From Nemertoderma westbladi (Eukaryota > Xenacoelomorpha > Nemertodermatida > Nemertodermatidae), in assembly GCA_032718475.1 (NCBI GenBank), contig JAUCBJ010001160.1, positions 1-37,513 on the forward strand: a DNA stretch of 37,513 nucleotides, given 5' to 3'. How positions within the stretch are numbered: the stretch's first letter is position 1; each line of letters begins with the position of its first letter. The notes under the pieces were generated by a model that saw nothing but the letters and a program-made list of their open reading frames with translations, had not been told where the DNA came from and did no database searches. Positions 20,301-30,184 of this stretch are shown in pieces. The translations under genes and the position numbers were made by a program.

Positions 20301-23300
20301 TAAATATAGTAGGTCTTGGCAGAGATGATAAATAAATTGTTTATTTAGAATAAATATAGTAGGTCATGGCCGAGATGATCAATAAATAGTTTATTTAGAA
20401 TAAATATAGTAGGTCTTGGCAGAGATGATCAATAAATAGTTTATTTAGAATAAATATAGTAGGTCATGGCAGAGATGATCAATAAATAGTTTATTTAGAA
20501 TAAATATAGTAGGTCATGGCAGAGATGATCAATAAATAGTCTATTTATAATAAATATAGTAGGTCTTGGCAGAGATGATCAATAAATAGTTTATTTATAA
20601 TAAATATAGTAGGTCATGGCAGAGATGATCAATAAATAGTTTATTTAGAATAAACTAACTTAATAAACCTCTTACCCAAAGTCGATTTAGGGCACATATC
20701 CCCATATCCCACTGTGGTCATGGTTACTACAGCCCACCAAAAACCAGCCGGTATGCTCTCGAAGTCCGTCACCAGCGGTCCTTCACTGGGTGGTATCATT
20801 CGTTCCGCGTAGTAAATTAAACTCGCGAAAATAATAATTCCCAGGATTAGGAATATACCGAGCATTGATAGTTCCTTGGCGCTGGCACGCAATGTGTACA
20901 TGAGCACCTTGAGTCCGGATGAATGCCGGGTTAATTTAAACACACGGAACACCCGCACCAATCTGATGACTCGGAAGAGTCCAGTAGCGCTGGCGGCGTC
21001 CTTAAACGCAAAGTCTATATAGAAGGGCAGCACCGCAAGGAAGTCAACGATATTGAGTCCATCTTTAACGAACTCGCACTTGCTCGGACAGGAGATGAAC
21101 CGGGCACTCAGTTCCAGGGTAAACCAAGCGACAGCCATCGTCTCTATGACTACCAACCCAATATGTGGTTCAATTTTGGTGGTAGTCGTCGAATTGGTAG
21201 CGTTATTTACAATGGTAACCTGAAACCATGGATGAGTTTCCAGACAAAAGGTAGCCACGGAAACCAACACGAATAGCAGCGATAAAACTCCTATTACCTG
21301 CAATAAAACAACGTAAACTGTTAATTAAACTTAATCTCGTAATTCTCGTAATTAGAGTACTCCATTACTTCTTACTTCAGTATAGATAGGATAATGATTT
21401 CATAAGATAATCCATAGAATCTAGCTAGTAAATCAGGAACAGCCAAAATTAATTATTTCGAATCAATAAAAACTTTATTTTTAAAATTCTATATGCCCAA
21501 AAATTATTTTAAAAAAATATATATTTAGCGCATCGCAATTTTATTTATTGCGATTTTACTGAAATTATCATAATACCGAAACAAAAGGTATAGTCATCCG
21601 GCTAGAAATACAGTTCGATATGATACAGTTCCGTAAAAAATATCCTTATTTGAATAAAACGTTTGTGAACAATACCATCATTATCGATTAATTAAGAACA
21701 GATAAAAAAAATTTAGGGTTAGTAAAGATCGTTCTAATCTGTAAATGTTGATCTTAAAAAGTTGCGCCAAAAAAGCTAGGTATTTTCAGATAACGGAATT
21801 TGAATAAGTTTGCTGTGAGTCAGTCTGAGCTGTGAGCTATTGTTTTTTGGTTGATTGTATATAACGGTCCTCTTTCATAAAGATATATGTTATAGTACAT
21901 TATGATAATGCTCTCCACAGCGAAAAATATCAACCGCCCCTATTGGGACTCGAACCCGGTACCTAGGTTTCAAACTTCCGGTTATCATCAGCCGAGTGTG
22001 TGTCCTAAGACCACTGAGCTACTAGGTAGAAGATTTATTCGCTGTGGAGTGGGGTATCATTTTTAGGCCTTTTTACGTCACTCATAGTAAAGTACAACGT
22101 TATTCCCGTGCTCTGCCAGAAATGGCAACCATGCCTCAAAGAATAACTATTATACAGTGTTGTAAAAACCACTGTAACCCCGTATGCCGGCCATGCGTGT
22201 TAATTAATTATAAATGAATTGTTGTGGGGTGGGTGACGGCGAATAAATATCATAATAAAATTATAAAATTAAAAAAAATAATAAAATTATCATAATGTAC
22301 TATAACATATATATTTATTCGCCGTCACCCACCCCACAACAATTCATTTATCTTTCATAAAGAAAGATTTCCACCGAAATAATTAGATATTATTACGAGT
22401 ATTTTCTTATCGGTACACATAATTTAAAGTTTTTTAGTTTTAGTAATTATTAATTTTCTGTTTATTTTTCCAGATTTTGCTAATGAAAATCATTCGCAGA
22501 AAATATGGCAGGGTGTGGGATTATTAGCCATCAGAAATAGATCTACCATATCACATGATATCTACATATCACATATGTTTTATAGATGAAAAAAATAAAG
22601 TCAAATCGACAACCAAGAACTGACAATCACAGCCGACAACAGTTGAAAACAGAAGTAGTGAAAGGAGCAGGTTATAGTGGCAGGTTGTTCATATCGTGAA
22701 AATGTGAAAATCGAAACTACATGTGCGAGTCAAAATCACAGGTTATAATTTTATTTTTGTTTATAATAACGGTTGTCGGTTGTTGTTGTTGTAGACAGTC
22801 GGTTGTCTGCTGCCGTCCGTCGGCGAAACGTTTACACCCCAGTAGTGGTTAATACAATGGCCCAATGTTTTTAGGCAAGTTTTTAAAATGTTTAACTGAT
22901 AAGATGAAATTCCGTGTTCTTGAAACTAAAACCGAAACTTTGTTCGGCACGGCATACAGAGTTCAGTTAATTAATTAATTGTCATTGGACTAAAGTTTGA
23001 CTACACCCAATTTTATTTTAGTTTAAAAACTGTTGGAATGTAAAACATATCTCCGCTGCTAAGGAGAAAATATGAAATTGCAGCTGTTCCACATACCCAT
23101 ATTTTATTAATAACAATAATAAAGTAGGGGTAATAATAGTAATAATAAAACGTAGAATCAAAATAATTTTCTTTTTTGAATTGCCCCGAATTAATTTTAG
23201 ATTGGGGTTACACTCCTCTGAGATTGATAGGACTTAGTAATAATATAAACAAACCTGTGCAAATTTGGAAGAGTATGGATCCTCAAACAACTTCCAAATT

Positions 23301-26300
23301 CTATCTTTAATTTTTTCATATGTGGATGGAGTATTCCTAACTAGAACTTCTTCGCTAACAACTTGCTCGGGGTCTCCATCCTCAGGCTTGAAGGTGGAGG
23401 CAAGAGTCTCTGTATTGGTCCGATGTTGGCGGTACAATTGCCAGCAACATGTTTCAATCTCATTTTCATCTAAAAGGAAGGAAAGTACATCAACGTAAAT
23501 CATTACCGTAACGTAAATCATACCTGTAACCAGTGTACCCAGTGTACCCGGTGTACGCGGTGTACCCGGTGTACCCGGTGTACCCAGTGTACCCGGTGTA
23601 CCCGGTGTACCCGGTGTACCAGGTGTACCCGGTGTACCCGGTGTACCAGTATATCAGTTTAATTCCATATATGCGAAGAAATGTGGAAGTCAACTGCAAT
23701 AATTGACTAAGATCACAGCACCCAACCAATTTGGACCAAAAGCCACCACCATAAAGCCTCTCCCCAAGAAAGGAGACCTCGGTATACCAACAAATTATCG
23801 TGGGATCTGTCTGCTTGTGGTAGCTGCCAAAATATACAATAAATTGATTCTATATAGGATTAGGCCTCACATAGAGAAACTACTGCGTAAGAGCCAAAAC
23901 GGATTTCGACCAAGTAGATCAACAATAGCTCAGATACTTGCACTACGGAGACTGATTGAAGGAATTAAGTCAAAGAATCTCCCCGCAGTCATTACTTTTG
24001 TGGACTTCAAGAAGGCATTCGACTCCATCCATAGAGGCAAAATCCAAAGAGCTTATGGAATACCAGAAGTAATTGTTGCTGGCATTGGATTGTTATATTG
24101 TGACACAGAAGCGCAGGTACTCTCACCAGATGGTGAAACTGAGTTTTTCTCAATCCTGGCTGGCGTACTGCAAGGTGACACATTAGCACCATTACTATTT
24201 GTAATTGTGCTGGATTATGCAATGAGGACGCCCACAAAGGGTGAAGATCTGAGATTCACACTTCAAGAACGCAGAAGTAGTAGATATCCGGCAACTACAG
24301 TCACAGACACCGACTTTGCGGATGACATCGCCCTGCTCTCTAATACGCTAGCGGATGCAAGAGCTTCTACTAAATAAAGTGGAGAGGGCTGCTAAGGAGG
24401 TTGGATTGCATATAAATGCTACCAAGACCGAATTCATGACTTTTAATGTTGATGGAAATTTGACAACCATTGATAATAATCAACCAAGGAAGGTCGACGA
24501 CTTCCAGTACCTTGGATCATGGATAGAGAGTAGCAAAAAGTACATAGAAGTTCGGAAAGCAAAGGCTTGGCTAGCTCTATCAAAAATGGATACCATCTGG
24601 AAATCAGATCTCTCCAGGGATCTGAAGACTAAGTTCTCAAGTTCGAGCTCTTTCGAGCCACAGTGGAAAGTGTATTTTTATACTGGGGTGAGACCTGGAC
24701 ACTGACTAAATCACTTGAACAACGAATTGATGGTTGCTACACAAGACTACTAAGGGCAGCCCTAACCATCAGCTGGAGACAACACATGACAAACGCCGAG
24801 CTTTATGGTACAATACTACCTGAATCAACCACCCTCCGTGAACGCAGATTAAGATTCAGTGGGCACTGCTGGCGAAGTAAAGACGAGGTCATACCAGATA
24901 TACTTTTCTGGCAACCAACTCACCGGCCATAACATAGGGATAAGGGATACTGAACTTGGGAGAAACGAAATTGCGACAACTATGGAGAATCGGGAAGCCT
25001 GGAAGGATCTCATTTCCACTGTCCGAGTTCGCACGACCTAGTAGTAGTAGTAGTACAGCACCCAAAGTCCTTCGTAGGGAATTACAATCGAAAATAAACT
25101 TAAGAATATAATTTAAACTCTAAAGGAAAAAGTAATAAATACCTCCGTTATTTTTCTTTATTTCAATTTATCTGAGATATTACTATCATATTACATTAAT
25201 ATAACAATATAATATAATATATTATTAAGTAATTAAACAGGACTAAGGATGATCCAACTCTATAGCAAACGGAGCGGAAAAAATGAATTCGCCACCAGCG
25301 GGGATCGAACCCGCGTCTCCCGATAAACGTTCAGGTATGCTAACAACTACACCACGGAGGCTCCGGCATCTTTCCGATTGATTTGCTATAGGTGGTAAGC
25401 TACCTTACGGTTGCTATTGAATACAGTCCTCCTTACGGATGGATTTAATCTGTATTCTAATGCAGTAGCAGTTATGACCTGTACTGCAAACGAATGTTAT
25501 TGTATATGTGTTTAACATCCATAGATTGTATAAATTATTAATTAATTAAACAGGACTAAGGATGATCCAACAATAGGAAAATCAATCGGAAAGATGTCGG
25601 AGCCTCAGTGGTGTTGTGGTTAGCATACCTAAACGTTTATCGGGAGACGCGGGTTCGATCCCCGCTGGTGGCGAATTCATTTTTTCCGCTCCATTTGCTA
25701 TAGAGTTGGATCATCCTTAATCCTGTTTAATTACTTAATAATTTATAAAATCTATGGATGTTAAACACATATACAATAACATTCGTTAATAAAATAAATA
25801 ATTAACTTACCAATGCCCCAAAAGACTAATTCATCCTCAATGAGGGGAATACAGAACTCTTTAGGGAGGTGAAGCTTTCCAGTCTGGTAGTAATTGAGAA
25901 TTGTTACAAAGAGCTGGGGATGTCTGTCGAACTCGAATTCTTTAGAGCTATCGTTGTAATAATAATCAAAGTACCTGCTACCTGGAAAGGTGATCCAGTA
26001 GAGGCGAGTGTTGGGTATGGACCGAAGTGTGCTCTGGAAAGTTTCATACCTGCAAGTCATAGATAATAATAAAAAATGTGGGATGAACCATATCGTGGAC
26101 AGACATTGACTACTTTTTATGTTTATTGCCAGAATGCTGCAAAGAGCATTAAGACCAATTATGCAGGGAGTAGATGGTGTTCCCCTGCCCCTGTGGTCTT
26201 TAAAATACCAGAGTGTTTGGAGCGAATGCACACCATCATAATAGACACTCGGGGAAAAGAGAGTCCCACAAGAAATGAAAACATATAAGTTGGTCCCTGC

Positions 26301-28203
26301 CCCAAAGAAGGATCTTTTCTATGTATCTTTTCGAGGAATCTCATTGATCTCGATTGCTGCAAAGGTATACAATAGAATTCTATTAAATCGTACCAGGAAT
26401 CCAATTGAGAGACTGCTACGTGGAAATCAGAATGGGATCTATAAAGGTCGTGGGACTTTGCACAATGCACACATCCCCAACCAAGCACTATATAATATTG
26501 GAGGTGTCCATTACTCCCCCACCACCCCAAGCTTGAGAGTTAAACTAAACAGCCTCCACTACGCAGGGCATTACTTGCATGATCCGCCTACCTGGTGCTA
26601 TGCCATCAGACCCAGTAGCAATGACGCATAAAGTCTACCCTACAAGCACAACTGATGAACCAATGCTTTCATCTTGGCATGATCTTATACTATGAAAGAC
26701 AGCTGGTAAAAGAGTACAGTAGAGTTCAGAAAATTCGGAAAATACATGGCTTATTGGGAAATGTGTTGGTGTTGTGGCAATGCAAAGGTGACGGGGAGTG
26801 CAGGCCAATGTGAATGATATGATTAGCTGTATGATAAGTCTAGTATATACTGCATTACATGATAAAATATTGAAATAATAAATAGAAAAATGTCTAAATA
26901 GTTTTGTTAGAAATTTAAGGGGAGGGGCTAGCACCCCCCTATTTTGGAAATTGTCAAAAAACTTTTTTAGCCGATCATTTAAAAAAAAAAAAAATTTAAA
27001 AAGTTGTTTTACTAGTTATATGTTTAGCAAGCATGAAAAATTTTGTTGATTTTCATTCATTTTTGACAAAGATATTGTTGAACAAAGAAAAATGGTATTA
27101 TCTGAAATAGCGGGAAAGTTTCAATTTTTTCATAAACTTTAAACCCTATATCTCAGAATGACGCTTTGTCATGAAAAAGGCTATTTCTCCGACGATATTA
27201 ACTGAAATGCGTTGAAATTTGGTACACTTGTTGTTCATAATACTCTTCCATAATTCCTCTGAACAAATTTGGCTGGAAATGCCCTGGAGTCCCTTTACAT
27301 CAAAAAGGCACAAAAGGTTTTTTTTGGCCTTTTTGGTCTAAAATAGCCTTAAACCATTTTTCAGTTAAAAACTATCAGAAGAATTGGATGCAACGGTCTT
27401 CTGAACGTATATTCTAAATTTCGACAAATTCCAATATATATTGGTGGAGAAATAGCCTTTGGCTCAAAAAGGCACTTTTGGCCATTACAGAGTCAATTTT
27501 CTAAATATTTGGTTTGGCTATTCTTAAACAACCCAATCGATGTTTAGTAGCACAAAAAATTTTTTCAACCAATGTTAGGGTCCAGTGACACCAAAATGTG
27601 AGGTTCAATTTGGGGGTGCTACCCCCCCCCCCCCCCCCCTGCCCCCCCCCCACCCCCCCCCCCCCCCGAGGGGGGGGGGGGGGTAGCATTCAGTAAAAGA
27701 ACTGAAAAATTCCATTTTACTCTTCCGTACAATGAAATAATTAATTTAACATGCGGGTATTTATACTTGGTTTACACATGTAATTAAAACACAGGACCAG
27801 CATTTATCGACTCTGCTCACTACGCCTCTCCTATCTTGCGTATATCGTTCAACAGGCTCAACCAGGAACAGCTGTTTCACAAGGGAATGAGCAGCTCACG
27901 GATCTTGACTCTAAAGACTTTGGTTTCAAGATTTCCTATGAACTTTGTGGAATTAGATAAGGCGGTAATATAGTTCGCAACTTACCTAATTCCACCGACA
28001 TTTAGTGTAATTCTGGGATCGGTAACTGACCGTCTCAGATGGAAGGGTTTCTGCCGATAGTAATTGGATTCTCTGAGATCTTCGTCCACCTTGTGTCTTA
28101 CACAATCCAAATCTCTCTGATCGATACTCGACTTCTTCTTTTTTATAGATCGCCTCATTAAGGGAACTCCTCCAAGATCCCGCGAACCAATTACCAATGC
28201 CAT
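17118..28203 (-). CDS. KCNC: Shaw/Kv3-type voltage-gated potassium channel, five exons
   Basis: A plasma-membrane K+ channel subunit that assembles as a tetramer and repolarises excitable cells. Exons on the - strand are 28203-27986, 26049-25811, 23469-23255, 21297-20676 and 17389-17118; all junctions have GT-AG ends and matching phases and give 521 aa. The T1 domain (about residues 65-165) has the zinc site H-x5-C-x20-CC spread over exons 2 and 3. S1-S5 and the pore helix are in exon 4, S6 in exon 5. S4 is [18 protein letters not shown], the filter TVGYGD, the gate PVPV. S5 ([20 protein letters not shown]) and [10 protein letters not shown] fit fly Shaw better than Kv1, Kv2 or Kv4. No inactivating mutation is visible. 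The introns, about 9.5 kb in all, are filled with repeats. Confidence 0.95.
17567..17828. mobile_element. MITE-like element with poly(C) in one inverted end
   Basis: About 262 bp in the 5' spacer, downstream of exon 5 acceptor in transcript order reversed (channel intron 4). The ends AGACAGGG + AGGGAAACTGGACGCAA at 17567-17591 and TTGCGTCCAGTTCTCTC + poly(C) + CCCTGTCT at 17783-17828 are imperfect inverted repeats. A 23-base C run (17801-17823) sits inside the right end. There is no coding capacity and no certain target duplication. It contains one copy of the dispersed motif GGAGCAGGTTACAGT. Confidence 0.6.
18181..20654. repeat. 50-bp satellite array, about 49 units, in Kv intron 4
   Basis: An exact 50-bp period (for example TAAATATAGTAGGTCATGGC at 18301, repeated at 18351 and on). 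Variants at a few fixed sites (C/AGAG, GATC/GAAC, CATGG/CTTGG, TATAA/TAGAA) mix in blocks, and the linked set GATAAATAAATTG...TAGAA recurs at about 19820, 19920 and 20320, which shows recent exchange between units. The left edge is a perfect palindrome (CATGGCCTACTATATTTA and its inverse, 18181-18218). The right edge lies 21 bp from the exon 4 donor. Each unit carries AATAAA on the channel's sense strand and can fold locally through AATAAATAGTTTATT. Confidence 0.97.
20676..21297 (-). CDS. KCNC: Kv channel exon 4, S1 to pore
   Basis: Acceptor TTATTGCAG, donor GTAAGA. Encodes S1 ([20 protein letters not shown]), an extracellular loop with two N-glycosylation sites (NAT, NST), S2, S3, the S4 voltage sensor with arginines or lysine at every third position, S5, and the pore loop through [11 protein letters not shown]. 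It ends one base into a glycine codon. If the donor is not used, the frame adds [10 protein letters not shown] and stops at 20641-20643, giving a channel without S6. Confidence 0.95.
21935..22028 (-). repeat. tRNA-like SINE head
   Basis: On the - strand, TAGTAGCTCAGTGG resembles box A and GGGTTCGAGTCCC matches box B of the RNA polymerase III internal promoter. The spacing is longer than in a plain tRNA and the stems do not close as a normal cloverleaf, so I call it tRNA-derived rather than a functional tRNA gene. Confidence 0.65.
22211..22350. repeat. 140-bp element with perfect 40-bp inverted ends
   Basis: The arms 22211-22250 and 22311-22350 are exact reverse complements starting TAAATGAATTGTTGTGGGGT. 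The 60-bp centre is almost pure A and T. Perfect identity implies a young duplication or insertion. The right arm abuts the 13-bp direct repeat at 22351. Confidence 0.9.
22364..23254. other. Kv intron 3 sequence, nothing further recognised
   Basis: AT-rich intron sequence between the composite element and exon 3. It carries one copy of the dispersed motif GGAGCAGGTTATAGTGGC at about 22665 and otherwise nothing I can identify. Confidence 0.5.
23255..23469 (-). CDS. KCNC: Kv channel exon 3, T1-S1 linker
   Basis: Acceptor CCTTTTAG, donor GTTTGT. Starts [17 protein letters not shown], giving the CC of the zinc site exactly 20 residues after the exon 2 cysteine. It continues with an acidic linker ([14 protein letters not shown]) and ends [20 protein letters not shown] just before S1, in phase 0. 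Confidence 0.93.
23530..23649. repeat. 9-bp minisatellite (GTGTACCCG) near the exon 3 acceptor
   Basis: About 13 tandem copies of GTGTACCCG with scattered changes (CCAG, CGCG). It ends 59 bp upstream of the exon 3 acceptor in transcript sense, within reach of the branch-point region. Confidence 0.93.
23726..25054 (+). mobile_element. Non-LTR retrotransposon, family B copy 1, 5'-truncated
   Basis: Flanked by the exact 11-bp direct repeat ACAGCACCCAA at 23715-23725 and 25055-25065, with a (TAG)n tail at 25039-25054. It encodes reverse transcriptase motifs in order: [64 protein letters not shown], a [15 protein letters not shown] segment, YLGSWIESS, and a C-terminal [20 protein letters not shown] region. 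A frameshift or small deletion lies near 24355 and others beyond 24630. Truncation removes the endonuclease. It sits in channel intron 2, antisense to the channel. Confidence 0.92.
25222..25390 (-). mobile_element. tRNA-derived SINE, copy 1
   Basis: On the - strand the tRNA-like head at 25362-25290 has GGTGTAGTTGTTAGC and GGGTTCGATCCCC; the body continues to a tail TGTTTAATTACTTAATAA. The acceptor stem pairs only partly and the anticodon loop lacks the usual U at position 33, so this is not a working tRNA gene. The copy at 25572-25740 is a close inverted partner. Confidence 0.78.
25489..25787 (+). mobile_element. Foldback element enclosing a tRNA-derived SINE head, copy 2
   Basis: Near-perfect inverted arms of 83 bp at 25489-25571 and 25705-25787 (starting AACGAATGTTATTG) enclose a SINE head. 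The head at 25600-25673 has GGTGTTGTGGTTAGC and GGGTTCGATCCCC and matches copy 1 closely. The right arm is the SINE tail, while the left arm is an inverted copy of that tail plus flanking DNA. The right arm ends 23 bp from the exon 2 donor of the channel. Confidence 0.82.
25811..26049 (-). CDS. KCNC: Kv channel exon 2, T1 domain
   Basis: Acceptor TTGCAG, donor GTAAGT. Encodes [36 protein letters not shown] and KLHLPKEFC, and ends within the GID of FWGID. The H and C of the T1 zinc motif H-x5-C are here; the CC pair is in exon 3. The donor at 25810 is only 23 bp from the arm of a foldback element. Confidence 0.93.
26165..26640 (+). mobile_element. Family A non-LTR fragment with internal deletion
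   Basis: Reverse transcriptase pieces [20 protein letters not shown] and [10 protein letters not shown] run directly into a C-terminal piece ([15 protein letters not shown]) that in the copy at 34.5 kb lies over 1 kb further on. The whole central domain is therefore deleted. It lies in channel intron 1, ending just upstream of exon 2. Confidence 0.82.
26920..27690. mobile_element. Non-coding repeat element with C/G-rich inverted ends
   Basis: About 770 bp in channel intron 1. The left end has GGGGCTAGCACCCCCCTATT and the right end GGGGGTGCTACCCCC, forming inverted-like termini. The interior has no coding capacity but holds repeated motifs (TCAAAAAGGCAC, AAAATAGCCTT). The right end contains long C runs followed by a G run (27622-27683) that form a hairpin and may be misassembled. 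No target duplication is certain. Confidence 0.5.
27986..28203 (-). CDS. KCNC: Kv channel exon 1
   Basis: ATG at 28203 begins [12 protein letters not shown]; an in-frame TGA lies upstream, so this is the likely start. About 60 mostly basic and charged residues precede the T1 start ([10 protein letters not shown]). The donor is AG|GTAAGT, splitting an arginine codon after two bases. I see no clear N-type inactivation peptide. Confidence 0.88.
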
Positions 28204-29600
28204 AATTTTATTATATTGATATGTCAATGAATCATATTTATTTCATGTATATGAATCATGTATATATTTAAAATATATCTGTAATATATCTGTAATATCA
28301 GAACATTAAAGTCTTTTCTACGTTTATATTATGTTTATATTATAGAACTGGAATATGCTGCTATTATCAAACGAGGAAACAAAAAATAGTGCATGCATAT
28401 GTTTAAATTACAATGGTATATTGCATATATTAAATAAAATTAAGTTATATAAATTCAGAAGAAGATATCCATTATGTAAGTGTAGAGGGGAAGATTAAAT
28501 CTTTAGACAAATCAATAACTAAATTTATAATATAAAAAATATATCATATACCTATGAATAAGATTATCAATTCAATATGATAAGTAATTTATAATACTAT
28601 AAGAAATAAATAATTACAGTGCAAGTAATTTTAATTTCCTGAGAGAGTATTTCATAATGGGTGTTTTTGAAACCTAATAAATCATTTAATAGTCTTTAAA
28701 GAAACGCTACTCATTTTCACAACTGAATTAATGCGATTCTGTAGAGGTATGTAATGATGACAAATATGATACCGTATATGCCAAATATATTGGATACAAT
28801 TCAATGCCATAATATAAATATCTTTGTCAATGTTTTACACGGGTTATGCCATGTGCTATCGGTATTCAATGCCTTATTCTATGTTGTAAAAGCCTCCACT
28901 TTCCTAACAGTAAATAAAGTAGCAAGTATTATGGTCTACTAATAACATCAGCAGATCAATGGATGATGCGTCCCTCTCCAGCAGCTGTACATCCTAGTGA
29001 GGAGGGGGCGGGGGGGCATTGCTGCATAGGAACCAGAATATTATTTATATGTTATGTTCGGTCATTACAAGCCTATCCTGTATGTAGATGTACTGTGTAT
29101 AATATGCTAAGCAGCCACGGCCTATTCATGGCGTAAGGAAAATTAATATTTGTTTTATTTCATATCACACACATGTTACCCCATTTAGAAGTGATATACA
29201 TTTCCATAATTATAATTTGAACATATTCATTCAAGTTCATTTAGTTTTTAAAGCAAGAAATTTAACATGTGTCTATCCTTCGGGCGTTACCAGTACTAAA
29301 GCATTGTGAGTTAATTCCCCTAATATATCTCAGGCAGGTCAGCTCTATCAATTTTTAAATCTATGATGTTGATGTTTTTAAATCTGTAACAAAGGTTTTG
29401 TGAATCCACAAATGCTCTTAACGGACCTCGACTGTGTTTATTAAAGTCAGACTCATGTTGCCCAAAGACTACTCCGTAGTATAGAACAGGCACCCAATGT
29501 CGGTGTGATTGTGAAAGCTACGAAGGCCGAAATTATGACCCTGAATTTGGATTACTCCTGCATGGGTACCATGAATAACTCGCTGGTAGTCGTGCTAATT
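28204..29600. other. Upstream region of the Kv channel gene
   Basis: Would contain the channel's promoter and 5' UTR. It is AT-rich, and I could not pick out a promoter. The short frame at 28754-28942 has no support. Confidence 0.45.
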
Positions 29601-29619
29601 TCTCTATCTAGAATCGGCT

Positions 29620-30000
29620 TGCTGCATCTGCATTAATAATGCTATGCCGACTTATCGACAAAATTGTACCGCCAAAACTATATATAACCCATGCTTTAGC
29701 AGGATGACTTTCAAGGCCAGTGTCCTTTTTAAAAGCCGTCTCAAGATCAAGAAAGTCGGTCATGGGCTGGCAACCATGCACGTGATGATCCTCTTCCGGT
29801 CCAGAGAATTGGTTTCCTCAGCAGTTAGTTGTTCCCATCATGGACTCCTGCATAATAACTGTTCTACTGCTGCTCTAAATAATCTAAACTTAAGTTTGCG
29901 ATGTATTATATGTCACATCCAAATCCTGGACATACCTTTTAATTCAATACTGTCCATGCATGGGGGACGCATTCCCCTGAGTTTCTCGATAGATCATGAT
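29620..30000 (-). mobile_element. Family A 3' fragment, decayed
   Basis: Matches the 3' part of the family A copy at 34.23-34.75 kb in the same orientation, for example GACAAAATTG with CCGCC (29656) and CTGCTGCTCTAAATAATC (29868), with many indels. No protein is left intact. Confidence 0.75.
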
Positions 30001-30184
30001 ACAAAGTGGTCGCGATGGCCCTGGAAGACATCTGCTACATCTGCTCTTTCGTTCTGAGATAATCTGAAGAAGATCTCTCTGTACAACAGGTCATGGCATG
30101 ACATGTGTTTATTACTAAATTGCTCATAAAATAAAATGGTATGGAAATCCCCCTCCATACAAAACCCAATCATACTAAATCGAA

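Larger units (their letters stand above)
21871..22363. mobile_element. Composite foldback element with tRNA-like core, 13-bp flanking repeats
   Basis: The direct repeat TCTTTCATAAAGA at 21871-21883 and 22351-22363 brackets 467 bp. Inside are three nested inverted pairs: 27 bp perfect (21883-21909 with 22287-22313), 12 bp perfect CTCCACAGCGAA (21913-21924 with 22038-22049) around a tRNA-like sequence, and 40 bp perfect (22211-22250 with 22311-22350). It lies in channel intron 3. It could be one element with a 13-bp target duplication or a small element inserted in a larger one. Confidence 0.75.

Noticed and set aside
18181-20654. Regular 50-bp repeats resembling a CRISPR array
   Set aside because: The units are continuous with no unique spacers, the host is an animal, and no cas genes are near.
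23490-23729. Frame encoding repeated YTG on the - strand
   Set aside because: It is the 9-bp minisatellite read through; the period is a multiple of three, so any open frame persists.
25600-25673. Functional tRNA gene
   Set aside because: Partial acceptor pairing, no U at position 33 of the anticodon loop, and a near-identical inverted copy with the same SINE body at 25290-25362.
28754-28942. 62-codon frame upstream of the channel gene
   Set aside because: No domain, signal or splice context; expected by chance in AT-rich DNA.
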